Both the position numbers and the translations under genes were made by a program. Shown one piece after another: positions 21,628 through 25,697 of a DNA stretch of 25,697 bases; position 1 is the stretch's first letter; each line of letters opens with the position of its first letter. The notes under the pieces are model-generated. The model did no database searches, was not told the DNA's origin, and saw only the letters and a list, made by a program, of their open reading frames with translations. Source of the DNA: JAAFJT01 sp043772905 (GTDB lineage: Bacteria > Bacteroidota > Bacteroidia > Chitinophagales > Saprospiraceae); NCBI GenBank assembly GCA_043772905.1, contig JAYVFS010000293.1, forward strand, positions 1 to 25,697. Direction: 5' to 3'.

Positions 21628-22956
21628 TTAACTGCCTTTATTTGACCTCATTTTTTTAAAAAAGTAAAAAAATACAACGCCAATCCCTAAAAAGACAATA
21701 CCCGCAAAGGCTTGTACAGGTTTTTCAATCAATGTATTAATAACGATAAAAGCACTCATGCCCATAAAAATCAAAGGCGTAAAAGGGTAGCCAATGGTGC
21801 GATAAGATGCTTTTGTGTCCTTTATTTTTTTTCTAAAAACAAAGATTGTTGCAGCGGTTAAAAAGAAAAAAGCGGTGTCAATAAACACTACATAAGTGAT
21901 GAGGTCAGAAAAGGTTTTCCAAAAAAGGAGCAAAACAATCGTCCACAAGGATTGAAAAATGATGGCATACTGAGGGGTCTGGTAACGTGGATGAATCGTT
22001 GCAAATTGCTTGAAAAACAAGCCGTCATCAGCCATAGCAAAATAAATACGGGGTGCTGTAAGGATGTAAATGCCAATTGTGCCTAAAACTGAAAGGACAA
22101 TCAAGAAGGCTATAAATGTCGCTCCCGCAGACCAAACCACTGAAACCGCATCAGAAGCGACACTGCCTGAAGTCGTGATTTGAGCAATCGGTAAAAGACG
22201 TAAATACGCCATATTGATGGTCAAATAAGCCAAACACACAACCGAAATGCCTATAAGCATCGCCCGAGGAACAATGCGTTGTGCATCTTTGACTTCTGCA
22301 GCTATGAAAGTGGCATGTTGATAGCCACCATAAGAAAAGGTTGTTCCAATCAAAGCCAAACCAAAAGCAGAAATGAGCGGCAGGTTTTGAGCTTGTCCTG
22401 TCCACGTCAAATCAGTATAATTTACAGGGGTATGACCTAGTAAAACACCAATTACCACCACTATAAATATGCCCAACAGTTTGGCCGTCGTGAATACACT
22501 GGCAAAAAGGCCGCCCAAACGCACGCCTAAAACATTCATAATCGTCAAAACCACAATGGCAGAAATGGCGACAAAGACTTGCATCGTTTCTGAAATTGGT
22601 ATTAAAAAATTGAGATACGAAGCAAAAACTAAGCTTAAAGCCGCCAAAGAACCGGTGTTGACTACCACAAGCATCGTCCAACCGTACAAAAAAGCAGGTA
22701 GTTCGCCGAAAGCTTCTTTCAAAAACACGTAAAAACCGCCTGCTTTTGGATAAAGTGAAGCAATTTCTGCAAATGTCAAAGCACCGCACAAGGCAATGAT
22801 GCCGCCGACAATCCAAACAGCAAACATCCATCCTTCGACGGGCAAATATCCAGCAATTTCGGAAGGTGTTTTGAATATGCCTGAGCCGATGCTCGACCCA
22901 ATGGCTATCATGGTGAGTGTGTAGAGCGAAATTTGTCGCTTAAATTGTTCAGGCAT
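21628..22956 (-). CDS. APC-family amino acid permease
   Basis: The 442-residue inner membrane protein has 12 hydrophobic segments. The first contains IGSSIGSGIFKTPSEIA, the substrate-binding unwound helix motif of the amino acid-polyamine-organocation superfamily; FAEIASLYPKAGGFYVFLKEAFG follows, as in the LAT/SteT exchanger branch. Substrate cannot be told from sequence; serine/threonine or other neutral amino acids are usual for this branch. It is convergent with the regulator gene (25-base gap, no clear terminator) and so is not part of the sialic acid operon. An exact word copy at 21967-21977, in its sense orientation, codes for TPQYA between transmembrane segments. Confidence 0.9.
   Translation of the reverse strand: MPEQFKRQISLYTLTMIAIGSSIGSGIFKTPSEIAGYLPVEGWMFAVWIVGGIIALCGALTFAEIASLYPKAGGFYVFLKEAFGELPAFLYGWTMLVVVNTGSLAALSLVFASYLNFLIPISETMQVFVAISAIVVLTIMNVLGVRLGGLFASVFTTAKLLGIFIVVVIGVLLGHTPVNYTDLTWTGQAQNLPLISAFGLALIGTTFSYGGYQHATFIAAEVKDAQRIVPRAMLIGISVVCLAYLTINMAYLRLLPIAQITTSGSVASDAVSVVWSAGATFIAFLIVLSVLGTIGIYILTAPRIYFAMADDGLFFKQFATIHPRYQTPQYAIIFQSLWTIVLLLFWKTFSDLITYVVFIDTAFFFLTAATIFVFRKKIKDTKASYRTIGYPFTPLIFMGMSAFIVINTLIEKPVQAFAGIVFLGIGVVFFYFFKKMRSNKGS
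21967..21977 (-). repeat. CCCCTCAGTAT word inside the permease gene
   Basis: Exact copy in the coding sense of this minus-strand gene, read as T-P-Q-Y, a third reading frame of the word compared with P-L-S and P-S-V. Confidence 0.85.
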
Positions 22957-22960
22957 TTTA

Positions 22961-23062
22961 TGATTGATTATTGTTTATAGCTGATTGATTATAGTCATTG
23001 CAAATAAAACAATAATCAATCAACAATTTCTATTAATCAATAATCAATCAACAATAATCAAT
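22961..23062 (-). repeat. Hairpin and tandem words of AATAATCAATCAAC type
   Basis: TGATTGATTATTGTTTAT just upstream of the permease start and its near complement (one extra A) at about 23003-23021 form an 18-base stem; AATAATCAATCAACAAT then recurs twice up to 23062. The + strand of the right part has almost no G. The last words code for the IDYC tail and stop of mqnA, so the repeat overlaps that gene's end. It separates mqnA from the permease gene. Confidence 0.7.
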
Positions 23063-23815
23063 CGAAACAGGGTTTTCTATTTCGCTTAAAAAACGTTTTA
23101 AGGCTATTTTTTTAGGCGCATCAAGTGTGTAAGAAATGTTTTTGGTAAAATATTCTTTTAAATCGAAAGCAAAATATTGAGTCGGTAAGATGTAAATCAA
23201 TTGTGGAATTTGCTCTAAACCAATACTTAACGCTTCATTGAATTTTTTAATAAAATCATCAGGCAGCTTTTTATTCGATACCCAAGCGGCAAAGACAAAA
23301 GGCAACCCCTCAGTATAATCCGCCCATTTTTGCCCTAAATCATAAACGTATTTAAAACGCTCTGACAAACCAATTGTGCGGTCGCCTATGACCAAACCGG
23401 CCGTAGTTCCTTCTATGAGTTCGATATAACCTTCTTGCGAATCCAATAAAATAGGGTTGAAGTGCCAATATTTTTCCAATAAAACTTTTGCCAAAGCGAC
23501 AGAGGTTTTGGAGTGATAATCGAGGTACAAAGCTTTAACTTCTTCAATCGGCACTTCGGAATAAATACAAACCGTTTTGACGGCACCGACGGCACCAATA
23601 CAATAATCAGAAATAATATGTGGCGAAGACAATTGCGGGATAACAGCGACAGGCACAAGCCCTAAATCGGCTTCACCAGACACCAATTTTGCGGCGCATA
23701 CTGAGGGGATATCGAGCGACATATTGATGTCATTTTGTACATCATGTTGAAAAATACCGTACAAAAAAGGCTTCGTATTTAAGTAGCTAACAGCCGAAAC
23801 ATTGATTTTTGACAT
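23048..23815 (-). CDS. mqnA: Chorismate dehydratase of the futalosine menaquinone pathway
   Basis: MqnA converts chorismate to 3-[(1-carboxyvinyl)oxy]benzoate, the entry step of menaquinone synthesis by the futalosine route. The 255-residue protein has the periplasmic-binding-like fold of the MqnA/MqnD group: INVSAVSYLNTKPF at the start, DIPSVCAAKLVSGEADLGLVPVA around 35-57, DYHSKTSVALAK, VIGDRTIG and the diagnostic YTEGLPFVFAAWV near 168. Start ATG at 23815. The C-terminal IDYC is coded by repeat sequence. Two exact word copies lie in it, one sense (23698) and one antisense (23306), both at family-conserved residues. coaX lies upstream on the same strand after a 95-base gap, without functional link. 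Confidence 0.92.
   Translation of the reverse strand: MSKINVSAVSYLNTKPFLYGIFQHDVQNDINMSLDIPSVCAAKLVSGEADLGLVPVAVIPQLSSPHIISDYCIGAVGAVKTVCIYSEVPIEEVKALYLDYHSKTSVALAKVLLEKYWHFNPILLDSQEGYIELIEGTTAGLVIGDRTIGLSERFKYVYDLGQKWADYTEGLPFVFAAWVSNKKLPDDFIKKFNEALSIGLEQIPQLIYILPTQYFAFDLKEYFTKNISYTLDAPKKIALKRFLSEIENPVSIDYC
23306..23316 (+). repeat. CCCCTCAGTAT word inside mqnA, antisense copy
   Basis: Exact plus-strand copy; in the gene it encodes Y-T-E-G-L of the conserved TEGLPFVFA motif. Confidence 0.85.
23698..23708 (-). repeat. CCCCTCAGTAT word inside mqnA, sense copy
   Basis: Exact copy in coding sense, giving I-P-S-V of the conserved DIPSV segment at residues 35-39. Confidence 0.85.
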
Positions 23816-23910
23816 AGTTTTTGATATTTAAGTTTCAGGCACTATTGAAACATTTGAATACTAAACAGCCTTTTGAGAAAGTAGTTGTATTTCTTTGGCT
23901 CATTTTTACC

Positions 23911-24678
23911 TCAATTTTTATTTCTTTCCCCAATAATTCGTAAACCGTCCAATGTCAAATTGCGATTTATGTCAATAAATTCACCATTTAAAGTTTCAAT
24001 AATTGAAGACAGCCCGCCTGTTGCCACAGCCAAACAATCACCATCTAACTCAAGGCGAATACGTGAAATCATACCTCGAACAAGGCTTTCATAACCCAAC
24101 AAAATGCCTGATTGAATTGCATGAACTGTATTTTTACCAAACACAGATTGCGGCACAACAAGCGGCACTTCTGGCAATTGAGCTGTTTCTGAAAATAATG
24201 ATTTAACAGCCGTTTTTAGCCCTGGCGCAATGGCAACACCTAAAATAATTCCTTCACCTGAAACAGTTGTGAACGTGAGAGCCGTTCCAAAATCAACAAC
24301 AACAACATTCCTTTTATACTTCGTATAGGCAGCCACTGCGTTGGCAAACAAGTCGGCACCAATTTCATTTACTTGGTCAATCGCAACCGTTAATTCTGGA
24401 AAAACAGTCGGTGAAACAAGGATAGGTGTTTTGCCAAAAAGCTCTGAAACCATCGTCGAAATCGTATCAGTCAAATGTGGCACGACACTGCTCAAAACCA
24501 GCGAATCTATTTCGTGAATACCCAAATTGGCTTCTAAAAACTGCAAACGCAACTGTTTTTCATAATAAAAAGGCGGTTCGTCAGGCAGCGAGCGTGTGCG
24601 AAAAATATGTGTCCATTCCTCATTTTGTCCGATGCCAAATACAATGTCGGAATTGCCGATGTCAATAGCTAAGTGCAT
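23911..24678 (-). CDS. coaX: Type III pantothenate kinase
   Basis: CoaX phosphorylates pantothenate, the first step of coenzyme A synthesis; type III enzymes need a monovalent cation and are not inhibited by CoA. The 255-residue protein shows the ASKHA-fold phosphate motif DIGNSDIVFG (Asp6), NEIGADLFANAVAAY with Asp109, VVVDFGTALTFTTV (Asp129, the catalytic base region) and GVAIAPGLKTA, plus ATGGLSS near the C-terminus. Length is normal. Start ATG 24678. It lies divergent to the Uma2 gene and ahead of mqnA on the same strand. Confidence 0.94.
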   Translation of the reverse strand: MHLAIDIGNSDIVFGIGQNEEWTHIFRTRSLPDEPPFYYEKQLRLQFLEANLGIHEIDSLVLSSVVPHLTDTISTMVSELFGKTPILVSPTVFPELTVAIDQVNEIGADLFANAVAAYTKYKRNVVVVDFGTALTFTTVSGEGIILGVAIAPGLKTAVKSLFSETAQLPEVPLVVPQSVFGKNTVHAIQSGILLGYESLVRGMISRIRLELDGDCLAVATGGLSSIIETLNGEFIDINRNLTLDGLRIIGERNKN

Positions 24679-24735
24679 AAGCGATTATTTTTGGGGCTAA
24701 GTTAGTGAGTATAACAACTTAAAAATCTAAAAGTC

Positions 24736-24766
24736 TTGGCTTTATTCTCCAAATAGCCTAAATTTG
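24736..24766 (+). promoter_or_regulatory. Promoter of the Uma2-family gene
   Basis: TTG (24736-24738), a 20-base spacer and TAAATTTG (24759-24766), a perfect TAnnTTTG. Transcription would start near 24773, only about 12 bases before the ATG. Confidence 0.7.
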
Positions 24767-24784
24767 TAGAAAAATAAGAAAAAT

Positions 24785-25402
24785 ATGACTGCAGCCATAA
24801 GTCCTTCACCCACTAAGAAAAAAGCGACAAAACCACGCTTTATGACTCTCGAAGAATACTTTCGGGCGGAAGAAAAATCTTTATTCAAAAACGAATACCA
24901 CGATGGAATCATACTAAAAATGGCAGGAGCAAAATTACCACACAACCGATTGGCAAGTCAAACAGTGACTTTATTCAACAACTTTGTCTATGACAATGAC
25001 TTTGATTATATCGTCAGTAACAGCGATACAAAAATTCGGATTGAAGACTACAACAAAGTTGTCTATCCTGATGCAGTTGTGATTTGCGAAAAACCCGACT
25101 TTTTTGAAGGACGTGAAGATACGATCACCAATCCGAGAGTGATAGTCGAGGTACTTTCTAAAAAAACAAACAGCCATGATAGAACTTTAAAATTTGATAT
25201 GTACAGAACATTACCCAGTTTTAAAGAATATGTTTTGATTTATCAAGACCGCAAAAGGGTAGCGATTTATACAAAACAAGCCAATAACACATGGCTTTTA
25301 ACGGATTATGAAGGCGATGATGCTATTGCAATTGTTCATAATTTACACGATTGTCCTTTGCCTCTAAAAAGATTGTACCATCGTATGAATGACGAGAAAT
25401 AA
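24785..25402 (+). CDS. Uma2-family (DUF820) putative restriction-endonuclease-like protein
   Basis: The 205-residue protein has the PD-(D/E)XK-like fold signature of Uma2/DUF820: FMTLEEYFRAEE, KNEYHDGIILKMAGA at about 38-52, then NSDTKIRIEDYNKVVYPDAVVIC with the catalytic-type Asp of YPDAVV, NPRVIVEVLSKKTNSHDRTLKF with Glu and Lys of the E-V-L-S motif, and YRTLPSFKEYVLIYQDR. Catalytic residues look intact. These genes are very numerous in cyanobacteria and some Bacteroidota; their biological role is largely unknown and a defence or mobile-element role is only a suggestion. It has its own promoter and is followed three bases after its stop by a word copy. Confidence 0.85.
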   Translation: MTAAISPSPTKKKATKPRFMTLEEYFRAEEKSLFKNEYHDGIILKMAGAKLPHNRLASQTVTLFNNFVYDNDFDYIVSNSDTKIRIEDYNKVVYPDAVVICEKPDFFEGREDTITNPRVIVEVLSKKTNSHDRTLKFDMYRTLPSFKEYVLIYQDRKRVAIYTKQANNTWLLTDYEGDDAIAIVHNLHDCPLPLKRLYHRMNDEK

Positions 25403-25404
25403 AG

Positions 25405-25417
25405 ACCCCCTCAGTAT
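25405..25417 (+). repeat. ACCCCCTCAGTAT element after the Uma2 gene
   Basis: Exact intergenic copy in sense orientation, starting 2-3 bases after the stop, followed by TAGAG instead of TTTT. No palindrome lies next to it. Confidence 0.85.
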
Positions 25418-25499
25418 TAGAGTGGATTTGAATTTAGTAACAATTATTATTTTTCTTTCGAGATATTTATTGAAAATTAATTTTAACATACAAACATCC

Positions 25500-25507
25500 T
25501 AATTTTG
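25500..25507 (+). promoter_or_regulatory. Promoter-like TAATTTTG element
   Basis: Matches TAnnTTTG exactly, 7 bases before the ATG at 25515. The nearest upstream TTG is 27 bases away, too far for a standard -33 element, and the start codon would be at the very beginning of the transcript. Confidence 0.35.
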
Positions 25508-25514
25508 TGAGGAA

Positions 25515-25679
25515 ATGAAAGTACCTAACTATGAGCAGGCTCTTGTTCCAAAGGAAAAACTTATTAATTATTTGCTTGATTTTGAACATGTTGATGGAAG
25601 TACTCACGTTTCGTTGATTTTACAAACGGAAAAAAAGAAATATCGTAACCTTGCGTATGCAAGTAGAACGAATAGATGA
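25515..25679 (+). CDS. Short ORF with a DUF6883-like N-terminus, possibly truncated
   Basis: ATG 25515 opens a 54-residue frame ending at TGA 25677-25679. The beginning, MKVPNYEQALVPKEKLINYLL, resembles the start of DUF6883-type small proteins (pattern P-Y/A--A-V--EKL--YLL), which are usually about 100-120 residues, and an EHVDGST segment sits where those have a Pro/His-Gly-rich stretch. After that the likeness stops and the frame ends early, so it may be a frameshifted or decayed copy. GAGGAAATG gives a GAGG element just ahead of the start. Family assignment is from memory of the pattern and is weak. The window ends 18 bases later. Confidence 0.4.
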   Translation: MKVPNYEQALVPKEKLINYLLDFEHVDGSTHVSLILQTEKKKYRNLAYASRTNR

Positions 25680-25697
25680 TGTACCCTTAATCTGTAG

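Noticed and set aside
22412..22831. Long overlapping frames in other phases of the permease gene (also at 600-1181, 14440-14850 and 19406-19873 within other genes)
   Set aside because: These are shadows of well-supported genes, rich in Cys/His/Phe or with no domain likeness, and have no promoter or start context.
1..25697. A new defence or anti-phage gene cluster
   Set aside because: Apart from one Uma2-family gene there is no nuclease, helicase, reverse transcriptase, toxin or NTPase gene; the gene content is metabolic. The novelty of the window lies in its repeats.

Overview
The window looks like chromosomal DNA of a Bacteroidota bacterium outside the classical gut Bacteroides, most compatible with a Cytophagales or Saprospirales type lineage (inference). 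The reasons are a SusC/SusD pair, lipoprotein signals, secreted proteins cut at Ala-Gln, several promoters of the Bacteroidota form TTTG/TTG-N19-20-TAnnTTTG, few Shine-Dalgarno sites, and a menaquinone gene of the futalosine route (mqnA). No rRNA, tRNA, CRISPR array, transposase or integrase was seen.

Layout. (1) 1-6428: branched-chain amino acid genes ilvD, ilvB, ilvN and ilvC, all on +, with a MORN-repeat lipoprotein gene inserted between ilvD and ilvB, ending in a strong terminator. (2) 6496-8930: a small secreted LprI-like protein, a cysteine-rich (CCG) Fe-S protein, rpsO, and two long leaders with promoter-like and terminator-like elements but no convincing ORF. (3) 9071-21602: a complete sialic acid utilisation locus on +: SusC-like porin, SusD-like lipoprotein, sialic acid lyase (nanA), Kelch mutarotase (nanM), MFS transporter, N-acylglucosamine 2-epimerase, sialidase lipoprotein and a FadR-type GntR regulator. 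Its first promoter is a near-perfect Bacteroidota promoter with a 17-bp palindrome of GntR-operator form at the expected transcription start. (4) 21628-24678: an APC amino acid permease, mqnA and coaX, all on -. (5) 24736-end: a Uma2-family nuclease-like gene on + with its own promoter, then a short ORF resembling the start of a DUF6883-like protein.

How the sialic acid genes fit together (inference from families): the surface sialidase lipoprotein releases sialic acid, SusC/SusD move it into the periplasm, the Kelch mutarotase speeds anomer conversion, the MFS protein carries it across the inner membrane, NanA splits it into pyruvate and N-acetylmannosamine, the epimerase gives N-acetylglucosamine, and the GntR protein probably senses the substrate. 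A kinase and deacetylase/deaminase for the last steps are not in the window.

The most unusual signal is an 11-base word, CCCCTCAGTAT, found 16 times exactly on the two strands, plus several near matches, where about 0.01 copies are expected by chance. Seven copies are intergenic, all in the sense orientation of the flanking genes, and five of these extend to CCCCTCAGTATTTT. Nine lie inside genes, several at residues conserved in the protein families. Three copies sit 5-6 bases from a 33-base palindrome (16-1-16). One near copy, in the MFS gene, appears to be split by a 24-base in-frame palindromic insert. A second repeat class consists of hairpins whose + strand arm is built from short G-free words, mostly just upstream of start codons.
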